A stretch of 64,000 nt of DNA from Paraburkholderia flagellata. Lineage in GTDB: Bacteria; Pseudomonadota; Gammaproteobacteria; Burkholderiales; Burkholderiaceae. The notes under the pieces are model-generated. The model saw only the letters and a list, made by a program, of their open reading frames with translations, did no database searches and had not been told where the DNA came from. Made by a program: the position numbers and the translations under genes. Position 1 is the stretch's first letter; every line of letters starts with the position of its first letter. The stretch lies in the NCBI RefSeq assembly GCF_021390645.1, contig NZ_JAJEJT010000002.1:1116001-1180000 (forward strand), in the 5' to 3' direction. This document shows, piece by piece, positions 34,765 through 44,477 of the stretch.

Positions 34765-37125
34765 ATGCGCATTGTTTGCATAGGCGGCGGGCCGGCAGGC
34801 CTCTATTTCGGCCTCTTGATGAAGCGCCGTCACCCCGACTACGAAATCACCGTGATCGAACGGAACCGCCCGTACGACACATTCGGCTGGGGCGTGGTGT
34901 TCTCGGACCAGACGCTGGGCAACCTGCGCGCGGCCGACCCCGAAAGCGCCGACGAAATTCTCGACGCCTTCAATCATTGGGACGACATCGAGATTCACTT
35001 CCGCGGCAGCGCGATCCGCTCTTCGGGCCATGGCTTCTGCGGCATTGGCCGCAAGCGGCTGCTCAACATCCTGCAGGCGCGCTGCGAAGCGCTCGGCGTG
35101 AAGCTCGTGTTCGAATCGCAGATCACCGACGACGACGTGACGAACGCCGACCTCATCATCGCGAGCGACGGCCTGAACAGCGCCACGCGCCAGAAGTACG
35201 CCGCCACGTATCAGCCCGATATCGACATGCGCGATTGCCGCTTCGTGTGGCTCGGCACGTCGAAGCTCTTCGACGCCTTCACGTTCGCGTTCGAAGAAAC
35301 CGAATGGGGCTGGTTCCAGGCGCACGCCTACCGCTTCGACGACAACACTTCGACGTTCATCGTCGAAACGCCCGATCACGTGTGGCGCGCAGCCGGCCTC
35401 GAGACCATGAGCAAGGAAGACAGCATCGCGTTCTGCGAGAAGCTGTTTGCGCGCTATCTCGACGGCCACGCGTTGCGCTCGAATGCATCGCATCTGCGCG
35501 GCTCGTCGCAATGGATCCGCTTTCCGCGCGTGGTCAATCGTGAATGGGTGCACTGGAAAACCGCGGCCGACGGCAAAGAAACGCCTGTCGTGCTGATGGG
35601 CGACGCGGCGCACACCGCGCACTTCTCGATCGGCTCGGGCACTAAGCTCGCGCTCGAAGACGCGATCGAACTCGCCAACAGCATGGAAGAACATCCCGCC
35701 GATCTGCGCGCGGCGCTCACGCACTACACGAACGTGCGCAGCGTGGATGTCCTGCGGATTCAGAACGCCGCGCGCAATTCCACTGAGTGGTTCGAGCACG
35801 TGGACCGTTATGCGAAGTTCGATCCGGAGCAGTTCGCCTATTCGCTGCTCACCCGCTCGCAGCGCATTTCGCATGAAAATCTGCGCGAGCGCGACGCGGG
35901 TTATCTGTCCGGTTTCGAAACATGGCTCGCGCAGCGCGCGGGTGGCGAGGCACGCGCGGTGCCGCCCATGTTCACGCCTTATACAGTGCGTGGCGTGACG
36001 TTGAAAAATCGCGTGGTCGTCTCGCCGATGGCGCAATACTCCGCGCATGACGGCGTAGCCGGCGACTATCACCTCATGCATCTCGGTGCGCGCGCGATGG
36101 GTGGCGCCGCGCTCGTCATGACCGAGATGACCTGCGTTTCGCCCGAGGCTCGCATTACGCCCGCCTGCCCCGGCATGTATGCGCCCGAGCATTTGCAGGC
36201 GTGGAAGCGCATCGTCGATTTCGTGCATACGAACTCGGACGCGAAAATCGGCATGCAGCTCGGCCATTCCGGCGCCAAGGGCTCGACGCGCGTGGCGTGG
36301 GAAGGCATCGATCAGCCGCTCGACGCTGACAACTGGCCGCTCGTCTCCGCTTCGCCGCAGCAATATTTGCGCGGCGTGAGCCAGTGGTCGCACGAAGCGA
36401 GCAAGGAGGAACTGCGCGAGATTCAGGCGCAATTCGTGCACGCCACGCAAATGGCAAACGACGCAGGCTTCGACTGGCTCGAACTGCATTGCGCGCACGG
36501 CTATCTGCTTTCGAGCTTCCTCTCGCCGCTCACGAATCAGCGCACCGACGAATACGGCGGCTCGCTCGAAAATCGTCTGCGTTATCCGCTCGAGGTTTTC
36601 AAGGCCATTCGTGCGGTGTGGCCGGAAGACAAGCCGATTTCAGTACGCGTCTCGGCACACGACTGGGTGGAAGGCGGCAACACGCCCGACGATGCCATCG
36701 AGATCGCGCGTGCGTTCAAGGCGGCAGGCGCCGACATGATCGACGTTTCGTCGGGTCAGGTGAGCAAGGAAGAAAAACCCGTCTTCGGCCGCATGTTCCA
36801 GACGCCGTTTGCCGACCGCATCCGCAATGAAGCGGGCGTCGCGACGATCGCCGTGGGCGCCATTTCCGAGGCGGATCACGTGAACGGCATCATCGCGGCC
36901 GGGCGCGCCGACCTGTGCGCCGTGGCGCGGCCGCATCTGGCCAATCCGTCGTGGACGCTCACCGAAGCCGCGCGCATCGGCTACCTCGACATCAAGTGGC
37001 CGAATCAGTACACCGCGGCCAAAACGCAACTCGAACGCAATATCGAGCGCGAACGCGCGGCCGCAGCAGCGGCGGCCGGACTTTCGCCGATCGAGCGTGC
37101 GCAACGCGCCGAAGGAACCGTGTGA
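34765..37125 (+). CDS. Anthraniloyl-CoA (2-aminobenzoyl-CoA) monooxygenase/reductase, two-domain flavoenzyme
   Basis: The 786-residue protein fuses two flavin domains. Residues 1 to about 385 are a FAD aromatic monooxygenase ([10 protein letters not shown] at the N-terminus, [20 protein letters not shown] as the second FAD motif). Residues from about 402 are an Old Yellow Enzyme domain ([42 protein letters not shown]). This architecture is that of 2-aminobenzoyl-CoA monooxygenase/reductase, which hydroxylates and then dearomatises anthraniloyl-CoA. The alternative, salicylyl-CoA 5-hydroxylase, is a close relative; the beta-oxidation-like genes and ligase that follow favour anthranilate. First gene of the cluster. 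Confidence 0.88.
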   Translation: MRIVCIGGGPAGLYFGLLMKRRHPDYEITVIERNRPYDTFGWGVVFSDQTLGNLRAADPESADEILDAFNHWDDIEIHFRGSAIRSSGHGFCGIGRKRLLNILQARCEALGVKLVFESQITDDDVTNADLIIASDGLNSATRQKYAATYQPDIDMRDCRFVWLGTSKLFDAFTFAFEETEWGWFQAHAYRFDDNTSTFIVETPDHVWRAAGLETMSKEDSIAFCEKLFARYLDGHALRSNASHLRGSSQWIRFPRVVNREWVHWKTAADGKETPVVLMGDAAHTAHFSIGSGTKLALEDAIELANSMEEHPADLRAALTHYTNVRSVDVLRIQNAARNSTEWFEHVDRYAKFDPEQFAYSLLTRSQRISHENLRERDAGYLSGFETWLAQRAGGEARAVPPMFTPYTVRGVTLKNRVVVSPMAQYSAHDGVAGDYHLMHLGARAMGGAALVMTEMTCVSPEARITPACPGMYAPEHLQAWKRIVDFVHTNSDAKIGMQLGHSGAKGSTRVAWEGIDQPLDADNWPLVSASPQQYLRGVSQWSHEASKEELREIQAQFVHATQMANDAGFDWLELHCAHGYLLSSFLSPLTNQRTDEYGGSLENRLRYPLEVFKAIRAVWPEDKPISVRVSAHDWVEGGNTPDDAIEIARAFKAAGADMIDVSSGQVSKEEKPVFGRMFQTPFADRIRNEAGVATIAVGAISEADHVNGIIAAGRADLCAVARPHLANPSWTLTEAARIGYLDIKWPNQYTAAKTQLERNIERERAAAAAAAGLSPIERAQRAEGTV

Positions 37126-37127
37126 AC

Positions 37128-37907
37128 ATGAACCAGGCAATCCTGAACGATCGTCATGCCATCGTGACCGGCGGAGGCAGTGGCATCGGCGCGGCGACCG
37201 CTGCCGCGCTCCTGCAGGCCGGCGCGCGCGTCACGCTGATGGGCCGCGACGCCGCGCGGCTCGACGCACAGCGTACCGCGCTCGGCGGCGGCGAGAACGT
37301 GGCTTGCGTGAGCGTGGATATCACCGACGAAGACGCCGTGAATGCCGCGTTCGCGCGCGCGGCCGAATCGCTCGGCGCTGTCGATATCCTCGTGAACAAC
37401 GCGGGCCAGGCTCAGGCCGCGCCATTCGCGCAAACCGACCTCGCGCTTTGGAAACGCATGCTCGACGTGAATCTCACCGGCGCCTTCCTCTGTACGCGCG
37501 CAGTATTGCCCGGCATGCTCGCGCGCAAGGCGGGACGCATCGTCAACGTCGCGAGCACGGCGGGTCAGGTCGGCTACCCGTACGTAGCCGCCTACTGCGC
37601 CTCGAAACACGGCGTAATCGGCATGACGCGCGCGCTCGCACTCGAAGTCGCCACGCAAGGCGTGACCGTGAATGCCGTGTGCCCCGGTTACACGGAAACG
37701 GAACTGTTGCAGGCGTCGCTCGAGCAGATTACCCGCAAGACCTCGCGAAGCGAAGCCGAGGCACGCAGCATCCTCGTGCGCCACAATCCGCAGCAGCGTT
37801 TCGTCACGCCGGAAGAAGTTGCGAACGCGGTGCTGTGGCTCTGCGCCCCCGGATCGTCGGCGATCACGGGCCAGTCCATCTCCGTCTCCGGTGGAGAAGT
37901 CGCATGA
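37128..37907 (+). CDS. SDR dehydrogenase of the anthranilate-CoA cluster
   Basis: From the ATG at 37128, two bases after the monooxygenase stop, the product has 259 residues. It is a classical [14 protein letters not shown] for NAD(P), VNNAGQAQ, Ser in [10 protein letters not shown] and Tyr-x-x-x-Lys in AYCASKHGV, with a C-terminal GQSISVSGG. It probably oxidises a ring or chain hydroxyl in a CoA-bound intermediate, as 3-hydroxyacyl-CoA dehydrogenases do. Its stop overlaps the MarR start (ATGA, 37904-37907). Confidence 0.9.
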   Translation: MNQAILNDRHAIVTGGGSGIGAATAAALLQAGARVTLMGRDAARLDAQRTALGGGENVACVSVDITDEDAVNAAFARAAESLGAVDILVNNAGQAQAAPFAQTDLALWKRMLDVNLTGAFLCTRAVLPGMLARKAGRIVNVASTAGQVGYPYVAAYCASKHGVIGMTRALALEVATQGVTVNAVCPGYTETELLQASLEQITRKTSRSEAEARSILVRHNPQQRFVTPEEVANAVLWLCAPGSSAITGQSISVSGGEVA

Positions 37908-38467
37908 CATCGCCCGCATCCACACGCAAGAACGCCACCGCGAAGGCCGCAACGAAAACGCCGCGCAAGGGCGTTGAAAAACCGGCAGAAAATGTAGTCG
38001 ACATGGAAATGAGTACGGGCGCCGACAGCCACATGGGCCTGCGCCTGTGGCTGCGCCTGCTCACCACGACGAACCTCGTGCAAGCCGAGTTGCGGCGCCG
38101 CCTGCGCGTCGAGTTCGACACGACGCTGCCGCGCTTCGACCTGATGGCGCAGCTCGAGCGCTACCCCGAAGGCCTGCGCATGACGGAACTCTCGCGACGC
38201 CTCATGGTGACGGGCGGCAACGTCACGGGCATTACCGATCAGCTCGAAAAGGAAGGCCTCGTCGTGCGCGATGTGGCGCCCGACGACCGGCGCGCCTTCG
38301 TGGTGCGCCTCACGGCCGAAGGTCGCGCCCTCTTCGGCCGTATGGCGGCCGCCCACGAGCAATGGGTGGTCGAATTGTTCGGCGGCCTCTCGCTCGACGA
38401 GAAGTCGAAGATGCACGAGCGGCTTGGCAAGCTCAAACAGCATCTGCGCAACGGCCTCGAAGGCTGA
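37904..38467 (+). CDS. MarR-family regulator within the anthranilate-CoA cluster
   Basis: The 187-residue protein has a basic N-terminal extension of about 35 residues (Ala/Lys/Thr-rich) and then a MarR winged helix-turn-helix ([38 protein letters not shown], the wing [13 protein letters not shown]). MarR proteins controlling aromatic CoA pathways often respond to the aryl-CoA intermediate and release a repressed promoter. It is translationally coupled to the SDR gene. Target likely the promoter at 34707-34735. Confidence 0.9.
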   Translation: MTSPASTRKNATAKAATKTPRKGVEKPAENVVDMEMSTGADSHMGLRLWLRLLTTTNLVQAELRRRLRVEFDTTLPRFDLMAQLERYPEGLRMTELSRRLMVTGGNVTGITDQLEKEGLVVRDVAPDDRRAFVVRLTAEGRALFGRMAAAHEQWVVELFGGLSLDEKSKMHERLGKLKQHLRNGLEG

Positions 38468-38502
38468 AACCACTGAAATCGCAAAGATCCGGGAGACATA
38501 TC

Positions 38503-39357
38503 TTGACGACACGTTCCAGCGCCGAAGCGCTGCTCGCGGGCAACCGTGTGACGCTTGCCGGTTATGAGGCGCGACACTTCGGCTGGTCGGTACAGGGCCG
38601 CGTGGCGACCATCACGCTCAACCGCCCCGAGCGCAAGAATCCGCTCACGTTCGAATCGTATGCAGAACTACGTGATCTGTTTCGTCAACTTGCCTATGCG
38701 ACCGATGTGAAGGCCATCGTGCTGCATGGCGCGGGCGAGAACTTCTGCTCGGGCGGCGACGTGCACGACATCATCGCGCCGCTCATCGATCTGCCGATGC
38801 CCGAATTGCTGATGTTTACGCGCATGACCGGCGACCTCGTGAAAGCCATGCGCCACTGCCCGCAGCCGATCATTGCCGCCGTGGATGGCGTATGCGCCGG
38901 TGCGGGCGCCATTCTCGCCATGGCCTCCGACATGCGCTACGCCACGGCGCGCAGCAAGCTCGCGTTTCTCTTCACGCGCGTGGGGCTCGCGGGCTGTGAC
39001 ATGGGCGCGTGCGCGATCCTGCCGCGCATCATCGGTCAGGGCCGCGCCGCCGAACTGCTTTATACGGGCCGCTCCGCAAGCGGAGAAGAAGGCCACGCGT
39101 GGGGTTTCTACAACCGTATTTGCGAGCCCGAAGCGCTGCTCGCCGATGCGCAGAAACTCGCCGCCGATCTCGCTTGCGGCCCGACCTTTGCGCACGGCAT
39201 CACCAAGACGATGCTGCATCAGGAATGGACGATGAGCATCGACGAGGCCATCGAGTCCGAAGCGCAGGCGCAGGCGATCTGCATGGCCACGCGCGATTTC
39301 GGCCGCGCCTATGAGGCGTTCGCGGCGAAGACGCGTCCGGTTTTCGAAGGGGACTGA
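38503..39357 (+). CDS. Enoyl-CoA hydratase/isomerase of the anthranilate-CoA cluster
   Basis: The TTG at 38503 follows GGGAGACATATC, giving 284 residues. It has the crotonase fold motifs: oxyanion-hole loop [15 protein letters not shown] and the second loop [20 protein letters not shown], with helix [21 protein letters not shown]. It would hydrate or rearrange an unsaturated CoA ester formed after ring reduction. The stop is one base before the next start codon. The longer frame upstream overlaps marR and is rejected. Confidence 0.9.
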   Translation: MTTRSSAEALLAGNRVTLAGYEARHFGWSVQGRVATITLNRPERKNPLTFESYAELRDLFRQLAYATDVKAIVLHGAGENFCSGGDVHDIIAPLIDLPMPELLMFTRMTGDLVKAMRHCPQPIIAAVDGVCAGAGAILAMASDMRYATARSKLAFLFTRVGLAGCDMGACAILPRIIGQGRAAELLYTGRSASGEEGHAWGFYNRICEPEALLADAQKLAADLACGPTFAHGITKTMLHQEWTMSIDEAIESEAQAQAICMATRDFGRAYEAFAAKTRPVFEGD

Positions 39358-39358
39358 A

Positions 39359-40546
39359 TTGAACGCTGACGTCAAAACCAATCTCCACGACGCGCTTGCG
39401 TGGCCGTTCTTCGAGGATCGCCATCGTGCGCTTGCCGCGGGAATCGAAACGTGGTCGCGTGAGCATCTCGCGCACGTGCCGCACGACGATGTCGATGCAA
39501 CCTGCCGCGCGCTCGCGCGCAAGCTAGGCGCTGCCGGCTGGCTGCGCTACGGCGTGGGCGGTACCGCTTACGGCGGCCAAGGCGACACCATCGACACGCG
39601 CGCCGTCTGCCTGCTGCGGGAAACGCTCGCAAAGCACTCGGGCCTCGCCGATTTCGCGCTCGCCATGCAGGGCTTGGGCTCCGGCGCCATCTCACTGGCT
39701 GGCAACGACGCGCAGAAGTCGCGCTATCTGCCGCGCGTGGCGCGCGGCGAAGCGATCGCCGCGTTCGCGCTCTCCGAACCGGAAGCCGGCTCCGACGTCG
39801 CAGCGATGGCGCTCGCCGCACGCGCTGAAGGCGACGACTACGTGCTCGACGGCGAAAAAACGTGGATCTCGAACGGCGGCATCGCCGACTTCTACGTCGT
39901 GTTCGCCCGCACCGGCGAAGCGCCGGGCGCACGCGGCATCAGCGCGTTCGTGGTCGATGCCGACACGCCCGGGCTCGAAATCGCCGAACGCATCGACGTG
40001 ATCGCGCCGCACCCGCTCGCGCGCCTGCGTTTTAGCGGTGCGCGCGTGAAGCGCAGCCAGATGCTCGGCGCACCCGGCGAAGGCTTCAAGATCGCCATGC
40101 GCACGCTCGATATTTTCCGCACGTCGGTCGCCGCGGCTTCGTTGGGCTTCGCGCGCCGCGCGATGGCTGAAGGGCTCGCACGCGCCGCTTCTCGCAAGAT
40201 GTTCGGCCAGACGCTGGGCGATTTTCAGTTGACCCAGGCAAAGCTCGCGCAAATGGCGCTCACCATCGACAGCAGCGCCCTGCTCGTCTATCGCGCGGCA
40301 TGGCTGCGCGACCAGGGCGAAACCGTGACGCGCGAAGCCGCCATGGCGAAGTGGCATGCAAGCGAAGGCGCGCAGCAGGTGATCGATGCGGCCGTGCAGC
40401 TTTGGGGCGGCATGGGCGTCCAAAGCGGCAATATCGTCGAATCGCTCTATCGCGAGATTCGCTCGCTGCGCATTTACGAAGGCGCGACGGAAGTGCAGCA
40501 ACTGATCGTCGGGCGTGATTTGCTCAAGGCATACAACGCCGCGTAA
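39359..40546 (+). CDS. Acyl-CoA dehydrogenase of the anthranilate-CoA cluster
   Basis: The TTG at 39359 follows AAGGGGACTGAA; the product has 395 residues. It carries the family's FAD motifs ([32 protein letters not shown]), [19 protein letters not shown], and the catalytic Glu374 in [10 protein letters not shown] near the C-terminus. It introduces a double bond next to the CoA ester, giving the cluster a full beta-oxidation-like set with the hydratase and SDR. Confidence 0.92.
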   Translation: MNADVKTNLHDALAWPFFEDRHRALAAGIETWSREHLAHVPHDDVDATCRALARKLGAAGWLRYGVGGTAYGGQGDTIDTRAVCLLRETLAKHSGLADFALAMQGLGSGAISLAGNDAQKSRYLPRVARGEAIAAFALSEPEAGSDVAAMALAARAEGDDYVLDGEKTWISNGGIADFYVVFARTGEAPGARGISAFVVDADTPGLEIAERIDVIAPHPLARLRFSGARVKRSQMLGAPGEGFKIAMRTLDIFRTSVAAASLGFARRAMAEGLARAASRKMFGQTLGDFQLTQAKLAQMALTIDSSALLVYRAAWLRDQGETVTREAAMAKWHASEGAQQVIDAAVQLWGGMGVQSGNIVESLYREIRSLRIYEGATEVQQLIVGRDLLKAYNAA

Positions 40547-40586
40547 GCGAAGGCTTCGCGACGCTTTCTACGGAACCGGACGAAAC

Positions 40587-41003
40587 ATGAAACAAGCCCT
40601 TCTTCCCGCAGGCTGGGTCAAGCCGCGCGGTTATGCCAATGGCGTCGCCGCTTCCGGCACGCAGGTCTATATCGCCGGGCAAATCGGCTGGGACGAGAAC
40701 GCGCGCTTCACGAGCCGCGAATTCGGCGCGCAGGCCGTGCAGGCGCTGCGCAATATCGTTGCCGTGCTCAAAACGGCCGGCGGCAAGCCCGAGCACCTCG
40801 TGCGCATGACCTGGTACGTCACCGACAAAAAGGAGTACCTGGCATCGCTCAAAGAAATCGGTGCCGCGTTTCGCGAGCTGATCGGCGACTACGACATCGC
40901 GATGAGTGCGGTTCAGGTGGTTGCGCTCATGGAAGACGACGCAAAAGTGGAAATCGAAGCCACAGCCGTGATTCCCGACGACGCGCGCCTCACGCGCCAA
41001 TAG
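40587..41003 (+). CDS. RidA-family protein lacking the canonical Arg
   Basis: The 138-residue protein ([20 protein letters not shown]) has the RidA/YjgF trimer fold and the conserved end VEIEATAV (Glu124). Canonical RidA enzymes hydrolyse enamines and imines and use an Arg (about position 105, in P-A-R-S) to bind the substrate carboxylate; here that stretch reads IAMS, with Met106 in place of Arg. The gene lies inside the cluster, 40 bases after the dehydrogenase. Since the monooxygenase product is a CoA-bound enamine without a free carboxylate, this protein may hydrolyse it and release ammonia. The Met is seen; the role is inferred. Confidence 0.88.
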   Translation: MKQALLPAGWVKPRGYANGVAASGTQVYIAGQIGWDENARFTSREFGAQAVQALRNIVAVLKTAGGKPEHLVRMTWYVTDKKEYLASLKEIGAAFRELIGDYDIAMSAVQVVALMEDDAKVEIEATAVIPDDARLTRQ

Positions 41004-41055
41004 GCCGCCGCCCACGCAACGGAACGATCAGCCCAAATAGACAGCCGGAGACGCC

Positions 41056-42693
41056 ATGCAACCCACCGCCCATGTCGATACGTTCGCACGCGATCATCTG
41101 CCGCCCGAGTCGCAGTGGCCCGACATGCTGCTCGACAACCCCGACGTCGCCTACCCCGCGCGCATGAATTGCGCCGTCGAGTTGCTGGACCGTGCAATCG
41201 AGGCCGGGCATGGCGAGCGCCCGGCCATCTGGTCGGACATCGACGGCAAGCCGCAAGCGACCACGTATGCCGAGCTGCTCGCGCTCGTCAATCGCAGCGC
41301 CCGCGTGCTAGTGGAAGACATGGGGCTGCAGCCGGGAAATCGCGTGCTGTTGCGCGGGCCGAACACGCTGCAGATGGCGGTGGCGTTTCTCGCGTCGCTC
41401 AAGGCAGGTCTCGTGGTGATTCCCACCATGCCGCTGCTGCGCGCGAAGGAACTCAAGCAGATTGCAGACAAGGCGCAGGTTTGCGCGGCTTTGTGCGACG
41501 TGCGGCTCACCGAAGAACTCACGCGCTGCATGGACCCCGCCGATGAATTCTTTTGCGAAGGCATAAAACAGGTTTGCTATTTCCACGACGACTCGCCGGG
41601 CACCCTGGAGGCGCTCGCAGCAGGCAAGTCAGCCGAGTTCACGGCGTGCGAGACAGCCGGCGACGACGTCTGCCTGATTGCTTTCACGAGCGGCACGACA
41701 GGCATGCCCAAGGGCTGCATGCACTTTCACCGCGACGTGATCGCGATGTGCGATCTGTTCCCGCGTCACATCCTGAAGCCCACGGCCGAAGACGTGTTCT
41801 GTGGCACGCCGCCGCTCGCGTTCACGTTCGGGCTGGGAGGGCTGCTGTGTTTTCCGCTGCGCGTCGGCGCGTCGACAGTTCTGATCGAAAAACTCACACC
41901 GGCGCTCTTGCTCGACACGATCCAGCGTTTTCACGCGACGATCGTCTTCACCGCGCCTACGTTCTACCGGCAGATGGCGGCACTCGTCACGCAGTACGAC
42001 CTTGCCAGCCTGCGCAAGACGGTATCCGCCGGCGAGGCGCTGCCACCGGCGACGCGCGACCTGTGGCGCGACGCGACGGGCATCGAGATGATCGACGGCA
42101 TTGGCGGCACCGAGCTGATCCATATCTTCGTCTCGTCCGCTGGCGCCGATGTGCGCCCCGGCTCGATCGGTCGCGCAGTGCCCGGTTACGTCGTGCAGGC
42201 GCTGGACAATGACCTGCAACCGGTGCCGCCCGGCGTGACAGGCAATCTCGCCGTGCGTGGCCCGACCGGCTGCCGCTACCTCGCCGACGAACGCCAGGCG
42301 GTGTTCGTGCGCGGCGGCTGGAACCTGCCCGGCGACGCCGTTTCCATCGACGCTGACGGCTACGTGTTCTATCAGGCGCGCTCCGACGACATGATCGTTT
42401 CGTCGGGCTACAACATCGCGGGGCCCGAAGTCGAGACAGTACTCATGCAGCACCCCGCCGTGGCCGAGTGCGGCGTAACGGGCGTGCCGGACGAACTGCG
42501 TGGGCAGGTGGTGAAGGCGTTCGTTGTCTTGCGCCCCGGCTTCAACGCGGGCGACGCCCTGGTCGCGGAATTGCAGAACTTCGTGAAGAACGCCGTGGCG
42601 GCGTACAAGTATCCGCGCTTGATCGCGTTTATCGACGCATTGCCACGCACCGAGACTGGCAAGCTGAAGCGCTCGGCGTTGCGATCGATGTGA
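41056..42693 (+). CDS. 2-aminobenzoate (anthranilate)-CoA ligase
   Basis: The 545-residue protein belongs to the ANL acyl-CoA synthetase family, with P-loop FTSGTTGMPKGCM, GGTELIH, the DDMIVSSGYNIAGPEVE hinge segment and the C-terminal Lys in ETGKLKRSAL. It resembles benzoate- and 2-aminobenzoate-CoA ligases by its FHRDVIAMCD and FGLGGLLCFPLRVGAS stretches. ATP and CoA activate anthranilate to anthraniloyl-CoA, the substrate of the first cluster enzyme. Last gene of the seven-gene cluster. Confidence 0.88.
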   Translation: MQPTAHVDTFARDHLPPESQWPDMLLDNPDVAYPARMNCAVELLDRAIEAGHGERPAIWSDIDGKPQATTYAELLALVNRSARVLVEDMGLQPGNRVLLRGPNTLQMAVAFLASLKAGLVVIPTMPLLRAKELKQIADKAQVCAALCDVRLTEELTRCMDPADEFFCEGIKQVCYFHDDSPGTLEALAAGKSAEFTACETAGDDVCLIAFTSGTTGMPKGCMHFHRDVIAMCDLFPRHILKPTAEDVFCGTPPLAFTFGLGGLLCFPLRVGASTVLIEKLTPALLLDTIQRFHATIVFTAPTFYRQMAALVTQYDLASLRKTVSAGEALPPATRDLWRDATGIEMIDGIGGTELIHIFVSSAGADVRPGSIGRAVPGYVVQALDNDLQPVPPGVTGNLAVRGPTGCRYLADERQAVFVRGGWNLPGDAVSIDADGYVFYQARSDDMIVSSGYNIAGPEVETVLMQHPAVAECGVTGVPDELRGQVVKAFVVLRPGFNAGDALVAELQNFVKNAVAAYKYPRLIAFIDALPRTETGKLKRSALRSM

Positions 42694-42771
42694 GGCGGCG
42701 CAAGACGGAAAAAATACTACGTAAACCGTTGACTTTTTGACGATTTTCGAGCCGTCGCCCGATTGAGGATG

Positions 42772-42789
42772 TGCGCATAATTTTGCGCA
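42772..42789. promoter_or_regulatory. Imperfect GCGCA palindrome, first HipB-type operator site
   Basis: TGCGCATAATTTTGCGCA is a palindrome with one mismatched pair. It is the outermost of a series of GCGCA-based symmetric sites before hipB. Confidence 0.5.
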
Positions 42790-42810
42790 TATGCACTGGT
42801 AAGTGGCTTC

Positions 42811-42880
42811 TTTGCGCAGTATTGTGCACATTTCTCGACAGGAGACTCTCATCTTGTCGATGCGCACAATACTGCGCAAA
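42811..42880. promoter_or_regulatory. 17-bp inverted repeat upstream of hipB
   Basis: TTTGCGCAGTATTGTGC (42811-42827) returns exactly as its complement GCACAATACTGCGCAAA (42864-42880), with 36 bases between. Each arm also contains a TGCGCA half of the palindromes on either side. The pair is well suited to bind two HipB dimers or a looped HipBA complex. Confidence 0.65.
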
Positions 42881-42896
42881 ATACCAAAAATCGACC

Positions 42897-42919
42897 TATA
42901 ATGCGCATCATGATGCGCA
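42897..42919 (+). promoter_or_regulatory. TATAAT -10 element and palindrome at the hipB start
   Basis: TATAAT occupies 42897-42902 and runs into TGCGCATCATGATGCGCA (42902-42919), an 18-base perfect palindrome. The -10 overlaps the first ATG (42901), so that codon cannot be the start in a transcript made here; ATG 42910 or 42913 lies near the expected transcript start, hinting at a leaderless mRNA. HipB binding here would block RNA polymerase. Confidence 0.6.
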
Positions 42920-43188
42920 AACAAACCGCGAACCTCTCAATTTCCAATGTCGAGCGCCTATCCGACGACCTGCGCGCGACGCGCCGCGAGCGCAAGCTGA
43001 CCCAGCAGGCACTGGCTGAGCAGGCGGGCGTCGCCCGCCGCACCGTCACGAACGCTGAACACTCAGGCAACGTCGGCATCCGCGAACTCTGCCGTCTCGT
43101 CAACGCGCTTGGTTATGAAGTCGTGCTTCGCCCCATGGACACCGTAATCCTCGAGGACCTGAACGACATATTCAGGGACGACGAATGA
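42910..43188 (+). CDS. hipB: HipB antitoxin, Xre-family regulator
   Basis: A Cro/C1-type helix-turn-helix protein of about 92 residues (LTQQALAEQAGVARRTVTNA, then LCRLVNALGYEVVLRPMDT). I prefer the ATG at 42910 over 42901 because a -10 hexamer overlaps the latter. The C-terminus (LEDLNDIFRDDE) is the strand region that pairs with HipA. HipB represses the operon and neutralises the kinase. Its stop overlaps the hipA start (ATGA, 43185-43188). Confidence 0.88.
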   Translation: MMRKQTANLSISNVERLSDDLRATRRERKLTQQALAEQAGVARRTVTNAEHSGNVGIRELCRLVNALGYEVVLRPMDTVILEDLNDIFRDDE

Positions 43189-44420
43189 CCGCCGACGCAT
43201 CATTCGACCTCGAGCGGCTCCTGCGCGAAATCCGCAACCTGGAAGTCCATACGCCGCAGGGCCCGAGCGGTCTACTCGCGCGCGAGAGCCGCTTCGTCTT
43301 CAACTACGGCGACGTGCCGGACGCGGCCGCCATATCGCTCACCATGCCGGTGCGGCGCCAGAGTTATGCGAGCGGCGACCTGATGGGCATCTTCGCGATG
43401 AACCGGCCAGAGGGCTACCTGCGCTTCGTCATCGAGGAGCGGCTCGCGCGTTACGGCGCGCCGAGCGACATGTTTCTGCTCTTTCTCGCCGGCACCAATC
43501 AGATCGGCCGGCTCACGTATTCCGTGCCGGGCGAGCGCGTGCCGCAGAGCGAAGGCGAGCGTCTGGACGAATTGCTTTCCTCGCCCTCCGGCCGGCTGTT
43601 CGAGCGCCTGATCGACCGTTATGCGCTTGGTTCGGGCATCTCCGGCGTGCAGCCGAAGGCCGTTGTTCCGCTCGCCGCTGAAACCGCCGCGCGCCCCGCG
43701 GAGCACACGGCACTGCCCTTGCGCACGGTGATCGTGAAGGCAGAAGGCGACGACTTTCCAGGGCTCGCGCGCAACGAATACTTCTGCATGTCGGTGGCAA
43801 AGGAGGCGGCGCTCGAAGTTCCCGACTTCTGGCTTTCCGATGACGGCAAGCTCTTCGTGATGTCACGCTTCGACCGCGAGACGAACGGCGCGCCCATCGG
43901 CTTCGAGGACATGAGCGTGCTCACTGGCAAGGCGAAGTACGAAGGCAGCTACGAGATGATCGCCAAGGCCGTGGACATCTATACGCGTTCGGACCCGGCG
44001 CAAAAACGCCGCCTTTTCGAGCGCATCGCCCTTTCGTGCCTGTTGCGCGACGGCGATGCCCATATGAAGAACCTGGGAATCCTCTATATCGACCCGACCG
44101 GGCCACGCCGTCTTGCTCCGGTGTTCGACGTGGTCTGCACGGACATCTATCCGGATCTCGACGGGCGCATGGCGCTGAGCCTCAACCGGAGCAAGACTTT
44201 CCCGCTGCCGGCGGAACTTCACGCCTTTGCCCGTCGCCTCGACCTGCGGCAGACCGAAAGCGAGGAGATCATGGGGCGTCTGCACGACGCCTATCTCACG
44301 GTCGCCGAGCGCTTCTCAGACGACCGGCGATTCCACGAAGGCGATCTGCTCGCAAAGATCCGGCGGGCCGTCGAGCGGCCGGGCGTCAAACCCGTCTCAC
44401 GTCCGAAGCTGGTGCGCTAG
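43185..44420 (+). CDS. hipA: HipA-family serine/threonine kinase toxin
   Basis: The 411-residue protein has the HipA fold: a phosphate loop GSGISGVQPKAVV with the Ser that is autophosphorylated in relatives, a Lys in TVIVKAEG, the catalytic loop RDGDAHMKNLG with Asp291, and DVVCTDIYPD. HipA kinases phosphorylate targets such as glutamyl-tRNA synthetase and induce growth arrest. Coupled with hipB, it forms a type II toxin-antitoxin pair. N-terminal part (FNYGDVPDAAAISLTMPVRR) fits the Couple_hipA region. Confidence 0.92.
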   Translation: MTADASFDLERLLREIRNLEVHTPQGPSGLLARESRFVFNYGDVPDAAAISLTMPVRRQSYASGDLMGIFAMNRPEGYLRFVIEERLARYGAPSDMFLLFLAGTNQIGRLTYSVPGERVPQSEGERLDELLSSPSGRLFERLIDRYALGSGISGVQPKAVVPLAAETAARPAEHTALPLRTVIVKAEGDDFPGLARNEYFCMSVAKEAALEVPDFWLSDDGKLFVMSRFDRETNGAPIGFEDMSVLTGKAKYEGSYEMIAKAVDIYTRSDPAQKRRLFERIALSCLLRDGDAHMKNLGILYIDPTGPRRLAPVFDVVCTDIYPDLDGRMALSLNRSKTFPLPAELHAFARRLDLRQTESEEIMGRLHDAYLTVAERFSDDRRFHEGDLLAKIRRAVERPGVKPVSRPKLVR

Positions 44421-44477
44421 GCGCGCGAGTACGGTCATCGATCGACGCTCCGGACGACTGCATCGGCGCTTGCCCGC

